In this document: positions 16,696 through 25,115 of the stretch, in pieces
Numbering within the stretch: the stretch's first letter is position 1
Layout: every line of letters starts with the position of its first letter
Assembly (NCBI GenBank): GCA_019637795.1
Contig: JAHBUY010000010.1
Span: 62,001 to 126,000 of the forward strand
DNA length: 64,000 bases
From: a bacterium
GTDB taxonomy: Bacteria > Desulfobacterota > Binatia > HRBIN30 > CADEER01
Direction of reading: 5' to 3'
Program-made: the position numbers and the translations under genes
The notes under the pieces: model-generated
What the model was told of the DNA's origin: nothing
Seen by the model: only the letters and a program-made list of their open reading frames with translations
Database searches by the model: none

Positions 16696-18172
16696 CCGCG
16701 CCGCCGGGCGTCGCGGTGGCGGTGAAGGTCGAGGTGGGCGTCGCCGTCGGCACACCACCGAACGGCGTCTGGGTGGCGGTTGCCGTCGGCCCCGCGGGGG
16801 TGGGGGTCGCCGTGCCGGTGACGGTCGCCGTGGCGCTGGCGGTCGGCGTCGGCCGCGGCGCGTCACCGCGATCCTTGAACTGGCGGCCGTCGTTCCTCGT
16901 CGCCGGTCCGGAGAAGCGGGACTCCCAACAGCGGCCGCCGGCGAAGGTGTTCTTGAGCTGGACGATGACCTGCGGGTCCTGCGCCAGCGGCAGGGGCGGG
17001 GTGTGCAGCCGGTTGCCTCCGCCCGTGACCACGATCTTGGCCTTGCCGGCAGCGCCGGGCTTGAGGACGATCTTCTTGATCCCGTCGGCCGTCGCTCCGG
17101 GATCGCGGTAGGTGAAGCCATGGCCGGAGTCGCGCCAGCAGGTCTGTCCGCCGCAGCTCCCCTGCGGCGGCACCATGGCCTGCAGCGCGAGCTGCGCCGT
17201 GCCTGCCACCTGGCCATAGACGCACAGGGTGTAGATGGTGTCGCGGCTGGGCGGGTCGCCGAGATCGTCGCGGCTGGTGCTTTCGCCCTTGTTCCACTTC
17301 CACGTCAGCGTGTCGCGCGCGCCGTGCTTGAGCACCAGCAGGGCGTGGTTGGCGGTCAGCGGCTGCCGGCACCCCTCGAGCGGCGCCGCCGGGCAATTGG
17401 GATCCGGCGTCGGCGTCGAGGTCACGGTCGGCGTGGCGCTCGGCGTGTCCGTGACGCTCGGCGTAGTGGTCACCGTGAAGGTAGGGGTGAAGGTGCGCGT
17501 CGGGGTGTGGCTCGCGGTCGCCGTGGCGGTGCTGGTCGGGGCGACGACCTCGAGCACCAGGCGCGGCCGGTTGGTCGCCGCCTCGCGCGACGCGTAGTCG
17601 GCGTTGCCGTTCTGGCTCTCCAGGTCCTTGCGGATGACCCAGCCGTAGTTGGGGGTGCCGGCGAGGAACGCGGCGACGTCGGCGGTGACCGTCCAGGAGA
17701 CGTACTGGTTGACCGTCGCGTTGGACTGCTGCACGGCATCGGTCACCGCGCCCGAGAAGGTGCCGCCGGCCCACTGGCCGACGCAGTCCGGCGAGCCGTT
17801 GCTGGGGTTGCTGTCGACGGCGCAGTTCCAGGTGGCGCCGGTTTCGCTCCAATCGCTGGTGAGGCGCTGGGCATTGACCGCCCGTCCGCTGCCCCACTGG
17901 GCGCTGGACGTCACGTAGAGCTCGAGCCTGGCGGAGATCAGCACCAGGCCGGAGGTGGCGGCGGCGATCTGCGCCTGGTCGAAGCGCACCAGGGCGCGGT
18001 TCGGCGAGGAGTTGATGCGCAGGAAGGTCGCCGTGCCCTCGTTGGCGTTGGCGCCGCCGCTGCGCAGATAGGTATCGGCGCTCGCGGAGAGCACCACCTG
18101 CACGGCCGGGGCGGAGCGCGGTGCGAGCACGAGCGTCAGCGTCATCAGCGTCAGGGCGCGGGTCACCGTCAT
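16241..18172 (-). CDS. Exported protein A: DNRLRE-like domain plus cohesin-like end
   Basis: A 643-residue secreted protein. The signal peptide covers residues 1-23 (cleavage after APA). A DNRLRE/CBM96-like beta domain follows (about 25-215; YLRSGGANANEG, ALVRFD, DVAAFLAG). Then come a Thr/Pro linker, a cysteine-containing beta region (about 270-450), a second Thr/Pro linker, the motif CGNRVLEPGETCATCPADC, and a C-terminal beta domain that looks cohesin-like and ends CAQGGGGVAGCSCIVSLP. I chose the ATG at 18172 because GGAGG precedes it. A candidate Pho box lies at 18238-18280. The C-terminal block is shared with protein B. The function is unknown. A surface or extracellular adhesive or scaffold role under phosphate starvation is inferred from modules and promoter. 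Confidence 0.8.
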   Translation of the reverse strand: MTVTRALTLMTLTLVLAPRSAPAVQVVLSASADTYLRSGGANANEGTATFLRINSSPNRALVRFDQAQIAAATSGLVLISARLELYVTSSAQWGSGRAVNAQRLTSDWSETGATWNCAVDSNPSNGSPDCVGQWAGGTFSGAVTDAVQQSNATVNQYVSWTVTADVAAFLAGTPNYGWVIRKDLESQNGNADYASREAATNRPRLVLEVVAPTSTATATASHTPTRTFTPTFTVTTTPSVTDTPSATPTVTSTPTPDPNCPAAPLEGCRQPLTANHALLVLKHGARDTLTWKWNKGESTSRDDLGDPPSRDTIYTLCVYGQVAGTAQLALQAMVPPQGSCGGQTCWRDSGHGFTYRDPGATADGIKKIVLKPGAAGKAKIVVTGGGNRLHTPPLPLAQDPQVIVQLKNTFAGGRCWESRFSGPATRNDGRQFKDRGDAPRPTPTASATATVTGTATPTPAGPTATATQTPFGGVPTATPTSTFTATATPGGAVCGNRVLEPGETCATCPADCVVGPCTSPGNPTAAFRVDLVPPTGFQPTTATVLLGYNSTRLSIPGTGTATSVRQRVVAPAPVPQAFTPNDLEYGLQVLESRNTPLGQLFTVTFDRCGGAAAPTLADLACTVLSCAQGGGGVAGCSCIVSLP

Positions 18173-18237
18173 CGCATCCTCCGCGGCGCCGTGCTGCGCG
18201 CCGGCCGACGGAGACCCCCCGATCTCGAACACGCACG

Positions 18238-18280
18238 CGCTTATCAGGCGAAGATGACAACCGCGTTTCCCGGCGATGAT
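18238..18280 (-). promoter_or_regulatory. Candidate Pho box and promoter for exported protein A
   Basis: Read on the minus strand, half-sites ATCAT (18280-18276), GAAAC (18269-18265) and GTCAT (18258-18254) recur every 11 bp. A -10-like TAAGCG (18243-18238) begins 10 nt after the last. The same geometry is seen at five other places in this window. The middle half-site is the weakest. Transcription would start near 18230, giving a leader of about 60 nt. Confidence 0.5.
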
Positions 18281-18344
18281 TCTTTGGCGCTGAACGGATC
18301 GCGGCGGCGGACGCCCCGCCAGTGGGGGCGAAGTTCCCGCAAAT

Positions 18345-18387
18345 GTCACGACTCTGTCATCGACCTGTCAAGGCGACCGAATAGGGT
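18345..18387 (+). promoter_or_regulatory. Candidate Pho box and promoter P1 upstream of the porin
   Basis: Half-sites GTCAC (18345), GTCAT (18356) and GTCAA (18367) are spaced exactly 11 bp, within the CTGTCAT-type repeats of classical PhoB boxes. A -10-like TAGGGT (18382-18387) begins 10 nt after the last. The start point would be near 18394, about 184 nt before the porin ATG. Confidence 0.65.
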
Positions 18388-18393
18388 CCGTCT

Positions 18394-18480
18394 GCGTGCG
18401 GACGGCAGGCAAGGAGACCCCCCTTATCTCTAGTCTGTCCAAGCGCGTGGGGAGGGGCCACGCGCGGCCCCTCCTCTTCA
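18394..18480 (+). ncRNA. Candidate Pho-induced leader or small RNA
   Basis: The transcript expected from P1 would contain GGAGACCCCCCTT at 18413-18425. This is perfectly complementary to the porin ribosome binding site at 18564-18576. It then has a 9-bp perfect hairpin (18451-18459 with 18466-18474, 6-nt loop). There is no T-run directly after the hairpin and no start codon near the SD-like AAGGAG at 18411. Either this is the 5' part of a long porin leader, or it ends near 18480 as a separate small RNA. No known RNA family is recognised. Confidence 0.35.
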
Positions 18481-18576
18481 CCAACACGCGCAATTTTTCC
18501 GAGCCGTCATCAGTCCGTAACAGTCCCGTAACATGACGCCGCTAATGGCTGCCCCGGACCTAAAAGGGGGGTCTCC
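18413..18576 (+). promoter_or_regulatory. Long-range complement of the porin ribosome binding site
   Basis: The two 13-nt arms 18413-18425 and 18564-18576 are exact reverse complements and enclose a smaller hairpin. The right arm, AAGGGGGGTCTCC, contains the Shine-Dalgarno sequence two bases before the ATG at 18578. An mRNA from P1 would be able to hide the site. An mRNA from P2 (start near 18554) would lack the left arm and stay open. The cis-switch reading is inference. Confidence 0.45.
18506..18548 (+). promoter_or_regulatory. Candidate Pho box and promoter P2 for the porin-pst-pho operon
   Basis: Half-sites GTCAT (18506), GTAAC (18517) and GTAAC (18528) recur every 11 bp, and a -10-like TAATGG (18543-18548) begins 10 nt after the last. 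The mix of GTCAT and GTAAC in one array shows that they are variants of one half-site. The expected start is near 18554, giving a short leader of about 24 nt. Confidence 0.6.
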
Positions 18577-18577
18577 A

Positions 18578-20035
18578 ATGGCAGCAGAGCGACTGGCTCG
18601 AGCGGCGGCGCTGGGGTGCATCGTGATCGCGATGTGCGCGGCGCGGGTGCGCGCGGAAGAAAAGCGGGTGGTCGACGAACTGCTCGACATCCTGCGCGCC
18701 AACAAGCAGATCAGCGAGCAGCAGTATCGGGCGCTGAAGCAGCGCGCCGAGGACGAGCGGCAGAGCGATCTCCATCGGCAGGCGGTCGAGGCGACGGCGT
18801 TGCCAACGCCGACCGCGGTGGTGGCGGAGGCGGCGCCCCCGCCGGCACCGCCGCCGCCCGGCGAGACCATGCGCGCCTATTTCAAGAACGGCTTCAACCT
18901 CGAATCGCCCGACGGCGACTTCAAGCTCACCGTCGGCGGCCTGACCCAGGTCGACTGGAACGTGTCGATGATCGGCGATGGGGTGCGGCAGAAGTTCACG
19001 CTGCAGGACACGTACAACGGCTGGGAGTTCCGCCGCGCCCGACTCTACATCGCCGGCAACCTGTTCAAGAACATCGACTACAAGTTCGAGTACGACTTCG
19101 CGGAGAACTCGGGCGGCCAGCCGGCGTTCAAGGACGTCTACATGGGGATGGGCGGCATCCCGTTCGTGCAGTACGTCCGCGTCGGGTACTTCAAGGAGCC
19201 GTTCTCGCTCGAGGAGTTGACGCCGGACTGGATCACGACGTTCCAGGAGCGGGCGACGATGAACGCCTTCGACCAGCCGGATCGCAACACCGGCGTCGCC
19301 GTCTACCAGACCTACCTCGACCAGCACATGACCTTCGCGGCGGGCGGCTTCCGCCTGACCAACAACTTCGGCAACGGGTTCGGCAGCAACGCGCCGTACG
19401 ACATCACCGCCCGCCTCACCGGCCTGCCGGCCTACCAGGCGGGGGACAGTCTGGTCCACCTCGGCCTCTCCTATTCGCACCGCTTCCGCAATTACACGAC
19501 GAGCGATCCGCAGACCCTGAGCTACGCCTCGCGGCCGGAATCGCATCTGTTCCCGGTCAACCTGGTCAACACCGGCAAGATCAACACCGACGGCGCCGAC
19601 CTGGTCGATCCCGAGATCGCCCTGGTGCGCGGCCCGCTGTCCATCCAGGGTGAGTACACCTGGAATATCGTGCAGCAGGTCGACCAGCCCAATCCGCTGC
19701 TCCAGGGCGGGTACGTCGAGGCGAGCTACTTCATCACCGGCGAGAGTCGCGCCAGCTTCTACCGGCTCGACAAGGGCCACTTCGACCGCGTGATCCCGTT
19801 CCAGAATTTCTCGATCGACGGCACCCATTGGGGAGCCTGGCAGGTCGCGGCGCGCTACTCGCGTCTCGACCTCAATTCCCACGCCATCAACGGTGGCGTG
19901 CTCGACGATCTCACCGGCGGCGTCAACTGGTATCTCAACCCCGTCACCCGGGTCACCGTCAACTACGTCTGGGCGCACCTGGAGGGCGTCGGCGACAGCA
20001 ACGTCGTCCAGGGCCGCTTCCAGCTCGCGTTCTGA
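18578..20035 (+). CDS. Phosphate-selective porin (OprP/OprO type)
   Basis: A 485-residue outer-membrane porin of the OprO/OprP family, trimeric channels that favour phosphate or polyphosphate. Residues 1-25 are a signal peptide. A coiled-coil stretch follows (VDELLDILRANKQISEQQYRALKQRAEDE, about 29-57) and a Pro-rich spacer. The beta-barrel then begins FKNGFNLESPDGDFKLTVGG, with FRRARLYIAGN and YFKEPFSLEELTPDW typical of the family, and it ends in GRFQLAF with a terminal Phe. I chose the ATG at 18578 rather than 18533, because the signal peptide begins there and AAGGGGGG precedes it. It heads the pst-pho operon behind two candidate Pho boxes. Confidence 0.92.
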   Translation: MAAERLARAAALGCIVIAMCAARVRAEEKRVVDELLDILRANKQISEQQYRALKQRAEDERQSDLHRQAVEATALPTPTAVVAEAAPPPAPPPPGETMRAYFKNGFNLESPDGDFKLTVGGLTQVDWNVSMIGDGVRQKFTLQDTYNGWEFRRARLYIAGNLFKNIDYKFEYDFAENSGGQPAFKDVYMGMGGIPFVQYVRVGYFKEPFSLEELTPDWITTFQERATMNAFDQPDRNTGVAVYQTYLDQHMTFAAGGFRLTNNFGNGFGSNAPYDITARLTGLPAYQAGDSLVHLGLSYSHRFRNYTTSDPQTLSYASRPESHLFPVNLVNTGKINTDGADLVDPEIALVRGPLSIQGEYTWNIVQQVDQPNPLLQGGYVEASYFITGESRASFYRLDKGHFDRVIPFQNFSIDGTHWGAWQVAARYSRLDLNSHAINGGVLDDLTGGVNWYLNPVTRVTVNYVWAHLEGVGDSNVVQGRFQLAF

Positions 20036-20097
20036 GTGACGTCAACCCAGCGCCAGCGACCGACCACATAGAGACGCGCTCAACCCAAGGAGGCACC

Positions 20098-21075
20098 ATG
20101 CAGCGATCCCCTTCCATCTCCCTGACGCTGGCCGCCGTCGCACTCGCGGTCGCGACTGCCGCCGGGGCGACGCCGGTGCAGGTCGATCCGGCGATCAAGG
20201 CCTACAGCAAGGTCGGCGGCATCTCGGGCAACCTGAGCAGCGTCGGCTCCGACACGCTCAACAACGTGATGACGCTGTGGGCCGAGGGCTTCAAGCAGCA
20301 GTACCCGAACGTGCGCATCCAGATCGAGGGCAAGGGGTCGTCGACCGCGCCGCCGGCGCTGATCTCCGGCACGGCGCAGCTCGGACCGATGAGCCGCGAG
20401 ATGAAGCCGAGCGAGCTCGACGAGTTCGAGAAGAAGTTCGGCTACCCGCCGACCAAGGTCCGGGTGGCGATCGACGCCCTGGCGGTGTACGTCAACAAGG
20501 ACAATCCGCTCGAACACCTCACCCTCGGGCAGGTCGACGCCGTGTTCTCGAAGACTCGTAGCTGCGGTGCTCCCGCCGACCTCGCCACCTGGGGCGCCCT
20601 CGGCCTGCAGGGGAGCTGGGCGGAGAAGCCGATCAGCCTGTACGGCCGCAACTCGGCCTCCGGCACCTACGGCTTCTTCAAGGAGCACGCGCTCTGCAAC
20701 GGCGATTTCAAGGACGCCGTCAAGGAGCAGCCGGGTTCCGCCTCCGTGGTCCAGGGGGTCACCGAGGACATGTACGGCATCGGTTACAGCGGCATCGGCT
20801 ACAAGACCTCGGGCGTCAAGGCGCTGGCGCTGGCGAAGAAGGACGGCGAACCGTTCATCACCACCGACTCGGAGAACGTCTACGCGGGCAAGTATCCGCT
20901 GGCGCGTTTCCTCTACGTCTACGTCAACCAGCCACCCAATCAGCCGGCGGATCCGCTGGTCAAGCAGTTCCTCGCCTACGTGCTGAGTCAGCAGGGGCAG
21001 ATGGTGGTGGTCAAGGACGGCTACCTGCCGCTGACGGCCAAGATGGTGGCGGAGGAGACCGCGCTGCTGCGCTGA
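20098..21075 (+). CDS. pstS: Phosphate-binding periplasmic protein
   Basis: PstS captures phosphate in the periplasm for the PstCAB transporter. The 325-residue precursor has a signal peptide (cleavage near AAGA, residue 23). The phosphate-contact segments are VGSDTLNNVM, EGKGSSTAPPALISGTAQLGPMSRE and YGRNSASGTYGFFKE. AAGGAGG precedes the ATG. It lies 62 nt after the porin, so phosphate crossing the outer membrane is handed on directly. The protein is of the DING-like/PstS branch with the GSDTL start rather than the E. coli GAGAT start. Confidence 0.94.
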   Translation: MQRSPSISLTLAAVALAVATAAGATPVQVDPAIKAYSKVGGISGNLSSVGSDTLNNVMTLWAEGFKQQYPNVRIQIEGKGSSTAPPALISGTAQLGPMSREMKPSELDEFEKKFGYPPTKVRVAIDALAVYVNKDNPLEHLTLGQVDAVFSKTRSCGAPADLATWGALGLQGSWAEKPISLYGRNSASGTYGFFKEHALCNGDFKDAVKEQPGSASVVQGVTEDMYGIGYSGIGYKTSGVKALALAKKDGEPFITTDSENVYAGKYPLARFLYVYVNQPPNQPADPLVKQFLAYVLSQQGQMVVVKDGYLPLTAKMVAEETALLR

Positions 21076-21094
21076 GCGCGGGAGCTCGACCCCG

Positions 21095-23353
21095 GTGGCC
21101 AGCGCGCGCGACATCGCTTCGGCGCTCTCGGACGGCGGCGCCACGCCGTCCGCGGCCTCGGCGTCCGCGGTCGCCGAGGCGCGCCGCGCCCGCCGCCGCG
21201 TCTGGCGCGATCGGCTGGCGACCGGAGTGGTGCGCGCCGGCGGCTTCGGCATCATCGCCACGATCCTGGCCATCCTGGTCTTCATCGTCGCCGAGGTGCT
21301 GCCGATGCTCGGCGGCGCGGACGTGACGCTGTCGCGTACCGACGCGCTGCCCGGCGCGCCCGTCGGCGCGATGGTCGCGGACGAGCTCGGCACCCACGTC
21401 GCCGCGCTCGATGACGGCGGCCGGGTGCGCGTGGTGCGAGTCGCCGACGGCCAGGTGGTGGCGGAGCGCGATCTGACGGGCGACGCCGGGCTCGCCGCGG
21501 CGCAGGTGCCGGCGGGGACGAACCTGCTCACCGGCGGCACCGAGGACGGGCGCGTGCTGCTCCTGCCGGTGCGCTGGGACGCGGGCTACACGGATGGACA
21601 GCGCGTGGTCACGCCGGCGCTCGGCGACGTCGTCGCGCTCGACGTCGACCCGGCGCGCCGGCCGGTGCTGGTGTACGCGGCGGGGCTCGGCCCCGGCGGC
21701 GCCGCCGCCGCGGCGCAGATCGGCGACGACACGCTCGTCGTGGTGCGGCAGACGCGGCAGGAGAACCAGTTCACCGGCGAGGTGACGGAAGCCCAGGAGC
21801 GGTTCAGCGCCGCGGTCCCCGCGCGCCTGTCGCGGCTCGTGTTCGACCAGCAGCAACGCAACCTCTTCGGCGCCGATGCGGCCGGCAACCTCGTCTGGTG
21901 GCCGTTGTCGGCCGCCGGCATCGGCGCGCCGCAGGTGGTCGCCGCGGGCCCGGCGATCACGGCGCTGAGCCTGCTGCTCGGCGGCCGCTCGCTGGTCGTC
22001 GGCCAGGCCGACGGCGCGCTCAGCGTCTGGTTCGTCACGCCGCGCGAGGACGGCAGCCCGCAATTGGCTCGGGTGCGCGACTTCCCGCGTCGCGCCGCGC
22101 CGATCGCCGCCATCGCGCCGTCGCAGCGCGACAAGGGCTTTCTCGCCGCCGACGCCCAGGGCGGCTTCGGCCTCTACTACTCGACCTCGAACCGCACGCT
22201 GTGGAGCGGCGCGGCGCCATTCCACGCCAGCGCGCTCGCCTTCGGACCGCGCGGCAATGCCGCCTACCTGGCGGGCGATGGACGGTTGGCCGCCTATGCG
22301 GTGGACAATCCCCACCCGGAGGTGAGCTTCGAGGCGCTGTTCGGCCGCGTCTGGTACGAGGGCTATTCGCAGCCCGAGTTCGTCTGGCAGTCGAGCAGCG
22401 GCAGCGATGATTTCGAGCCGAAGCTGAGCCTGACGCCGCTGCTCTTCGGCACCCTCAAGGGAACGGTCTACTCGCTGCTCATCGCCATCCCGCTGGCGGT
22501 GTTCGGCGCCATGTACCTGTCGCAGTTCATGCACCCGCGACTGAAGACGGTGGTGAAACCGGCGGTCGAGATCATGGCGGCGCTGCCGAGCGTCGTCCTC
22601 GGCTTCCTCGCCGGCCTGTGGCTGGCGCCGCGCGTGCAGCGCTTCTTCCCGGCGTTGCTGGTGATGATGGTGGCGTTTCCGATCATCTCGCTGCTCGCCG
22701 GACTGGCGTGGAACGCCCTGCCGCGGCGCTGGCGCGGGCGGCTGCCGGTGGGCACCGAGATCGTCGCTTTCGTGGTGTTCCTCGCCGGCGGATTGTGGGG
22801 CGCGGTGGCGATCAGTCCCGCGGTCGAGGGGGCGGTCTTCGGCGGCAACTTTCAGGCCTGGCTGCTGGCGGTCACCGGCTTCACGTACGACCAGCGCAAC
22901 GCCATCATCGTCGGCTTGGCGATGGGCTTCGCGGTCATCCCGATCATCTTCGCCATCGCCGAGGACGCGTTCTCCAACGTGCCGCGCGATCTCGTCTCCG
23001 GCTCGCTGGCGCTCGGCGCCAACCGCTGGCAGACGGTCACCCGCATCGTGCTGCCGACCGCCAGCCCGGGCATCTTCTCGGCGATCATGGTCGGCTTCGG
23101 GCGCGCCGTCGGCGAGACGATGATCGTGCTGATGGCGACCGGCAACACGCCGATCCTCGACTGGAGCCCGTTCAACGGCTTCCGCACCCTGTCCGCCAAC
23201 ATCGCCGTCGAGATCCCCGAGGCGCCGGTGAACGGCACGCTCTTCCGGGTGCTGTTCCTGGCGGCGCTGTTGCTCTTCGTGGTCACCTTCGTCGTCAACA
23301 CCGCCGCCGAGCTGGTGCGCCAGCGCCTGCGTCGACGCTACGCGCAACTGTGA
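21095..23353 (+). CDS. pstC: Phosphate ABC transporter permease with large periplasmic insert
   Basis: One of two inner-membrane permeases of the Pst importer. The 752-residue protein is more than twice the length of E. coli PstC. After a first helix (about residues 48-70) comes an extracytoplasmic domain of about 370 residues with repeated beta-rich segments (for example RVRVVRVADGQVV, GRVLLLPVRW, NLVWWPLSAAG, ALSVWFVTP), which reads like a beta-propeller. The permease core begins near residue 450 (LKGTVYSLLIAIPLAVFGAMYLSQF) and includes ALPSVVLGFLAGLWLAP and the EAA-like SGSLALGANRWQTVTRIVLP. The start is a GTG with GGGAG before it. Large PstC forms are known in Pseudomonas, and the role of the insert is not. 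Confidence 0.92.
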   Translation: MASARDIASALSDGGATPSAASASAVAEARRARRRVWRDRLATGVVRAGGFGIIATILAILVFIVAEVLPMLGGADVTLSRTDALPGAPVGAMVADELGTHVAALDDGGRVRVVRVADGQVVAERDLTGDAGLAAAQVPAGTNLLTGGTEDGRVLLLPVRWDAGYTDGQRVVTPALGDVVALDVDPARRPVLVYAAGLGPGGAAAAAQIGDDTLVVVRQTRQENQFTGEVTEAQERFSAAVPARLSRLVFDQQQRNLFGADAAGNLVWWPLSAAGIGAPQVVAAGPAITALSLLLGGRSLVVGQADGALSVWFVTPREDGSPQLARVRDFPRRAAPIAAIAPSQRDKGFLAADAQGGFGLYYSTSNRTLWSGAAPFHASALAFGPRGNAAYLAGDGRLAAYAVDNPHPEVSFEALFGRVWYEGYSQPEFVWQSSSGSDDFEPKLSLTPLLFGTLKGTVYSLLIAIPLAVFGAMYLSQFMHPRLKTVVKPAVEIMAALPSVVLGFLAGLWLAPRVQRFFPALLVMMVAFPIISLLAGLAWNALPRRWRGRLPVGTEIVAFVVFLAGGLWGAVAISPAVEGAVFGGNFQAWLLAVTGFTYDQRNAIIVGLAMGFAVIPIIFAIAEDAFSNVPRDLVSGSLALGANRWQTVTRIVLPTASPGIFSAIMVGFGRAVGETMIVLMATGNTPILDWSPFNGFRTLSANIAVEIPEAPVNGTLFRVLFLAALLLFVVTFVVNTAAELVRQRLRRRYAQL

Positions 23354-24996
23354 TGCTGCCCTCCGCCGCCCGCCGCCGCGCCGATCGCCTCGGCCAGTCG
23401 CTCACCTGGCTGTGCGCCGGCGCCCTCGCGTTCAACCTCCTGCTGGCCCTCGGCCTGCTGCTGCTCATCGCGGTGTCCGGACTGGGCTACTTCTGGCAGC
23501 AGCCGCTGGTGCTGCTCACCCTGCGCGACGGCTCGCAGGTCCTCGGCGAGATCCAGGGCCACGAGGAGATTCCGGCGGCGCAGGATGGCAGCGGCGGCGG
23601 CATGCGCACGCGCCTGAAGATCGCCAACCGCGATCTCTACGGCCTCGACTTCCGCTGGATCGACGACGACCAGATCGTCGGCCGCGCCGCGCCCGCCGAT
23701 GCCGTCCTCGTCGAGCGCTTCGAGTGGGGCAATTTCTTCGGCACGATGCGGGCGCTGCGCCGCGGCGACCAGGAGCTGGCCAGCGGTCCCGCGGCGACGT
23801 GGGCGGCGTTCGGGCCGCTGCACCGCGAGAAGATGCGGCAGCGGGCGGCGATCAGCGCGCTGGAGAAGGGCGCCATCAGCGACGTGAACTATCAGATCGA
23901 GCGCGGCCGCCTGGCGGCGCGGCGGGTGGAGCTCTCATCCCTGCCCGAGGCGGAGCGCGCGGAGCGCCTGGCGGAGATCCATCGCCAGCAGGTCGCGTTG
24001 CAGGCGCAGTACGAGGCGCTGGCGGCGCAGCTCTTCGCCGCCCGCGAGGAGCTGGACGCCGAGACGGTGGTGATGGTGTCGGCGGACGGCCGGGAGAAGG
24101 CCATCCCGGTGGGCGCGATCGTCATGGCGCTGCAGCCGAACGCGATGAGCACCTGGCAGATGGTCCGCCTCTATGGGCAGCGGCTGTGGGCGTTCGTGGC
24201 CGACGATCCGCGCGAGTCGAACACCGAGGGCGGAATCTTTCCGGCCATCTTCGGCACCGTGATGATGGTGTTTCTGATGTCCTTCGTGGTCGCGCCATTC
24301 GGGGTCGTGGCGGCGCTCTACCTGCGCGAGTACGCGCGCGAGGGGGCGTTCGTCCGCATGGTGCGCATCGCCGTCAACAATCTCGCCGGCGTGCCCTCGA
24401 TCGTCTTCGGCGTCTTCGGGCTCGGCTTCTTCGTCTACCTGATCGGCGGCTCGATCGACCGCCTGTTCTACCCCGAGGCGCTGCCCACCCCGACCTTCGG
24501 CACCGGCGGCATCCTGTGGGCGAGCCTGACCCTGGCGCTGCTCACCGTTCCCGTGGTCATCGTCGCCACCGAGGAGGGGCTGGCGGCGGTGCCGCGCGTC
24601 GTCCGCGAGGGCTCGCTGGCGCTCGGCGCGACGAAGTTCGAGACCACCTGGCGGGTCGTTCTGCCGGCCGCCGCCCCGGGCATCCTCACCGGGATGATCC
24701 TGGCCATGGCGCGCGCCGCCGGCGAGGTGGCACCGTTGATGATCGTCGGCATGGTGAAACTCGCGCCGGCGCTGCCGATCGACGGCCACTTCCCGTTCGT
24801 CCACCTGGAGCGCAAGTTCATGCACCTCGGGTTCCACATCTACGACGTCGGCTTTCAGAGCCCGAACGTCGAGGCGACCCAGCCGCTGGTCTTCGCCACG
24901 GCGCTCCTCCTGGTGCTGGTCGTCGTCGCCATGAACCTCATCGCCGTCGTGGCGCGCAATCGCCTGCGCTCCCGCTACGCCAGCAGCGCGGTGTGA
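23353..24996 (+). CDS. pstA: Phosphate ABC transporter permease with coiled-coil insert
   Basis: The second Pst permease, 547 residues. Its ATG overlaps the pstC stop (TGATG), so the two are translated together. Helix 1 spans about residues 18-48. A periplasmic domain of some 230 residues follows, with a charged helical stretch (about 155-235, EKMRQRAAISALEKGAI... and HRQQVALQAQYEALAAQ) that should form a coiled coil. The permease core starts near residue 290 (FPAIFGTVMMVFLMSFVVAPFGVVAALYLREYA), with AGVPSIVFGVFGLGFFVY and the EAA loop EGSLALGATKFETTWRVVLP. Like PstC it is enlarged, so both permeases present extra mass to the periplasm. Confidence 0.93.
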   Translation: MLPSAARRRADRLGQSLTWLCAGALAFNLLLALGLLLLIAVSGLGYFWQQPLVLLTLRDGSQVLGEIQGHEEIPAAQDGSGGGMRTRLKIANRDLYGLDFRWIDDDQIVGRAAPADAVLVERFEWGNFFGTMRALRRGDQELASGPAATWAAFGPLHREKMRQRAAISALEKGAISDVNYQIERGRLAARRVELSSLPEAERAERLAEIHRQQVALQAQYEALAAQLFAAREELDAETVVMVSADGREKAIPVGAIVMALQPNAMSTWQMVRLYGQRLWAFVADDPRESNTEGGIFPAIFGTVMMVFLMSFVVAPFGVVAALYLREYAREGAFVRMVRIAVNNLAGVPSIVFGVFGLGFFVYLIGGSIDRLFYPEALPTPTFGTGGILWASLTLALLTVPVVIVATEEGLAAVPRVVREGSLALGATKFETTWRVVLPAAAPGILTGMILAMARAAGEVAPLMIVGMVKLAPALPIDGHFPFVHLERKFMHLGFHIYDVGFQSPNVEATQPLVFATALLLVLVVVAMNLIAVVARNRLRSRYASSAV

Positions 24997-25115
24997 GCGA
25001 TGGCGGATTCGATGCCGGTGGCGAGAACCGCAGTCGACGGACCGCGGGGGCGCCCGTGAGCACGGAAGGGCGAGGTGGTCGCGTGCAGCGCGAAAACTCG
25101 GTATACCGGTCCGCG

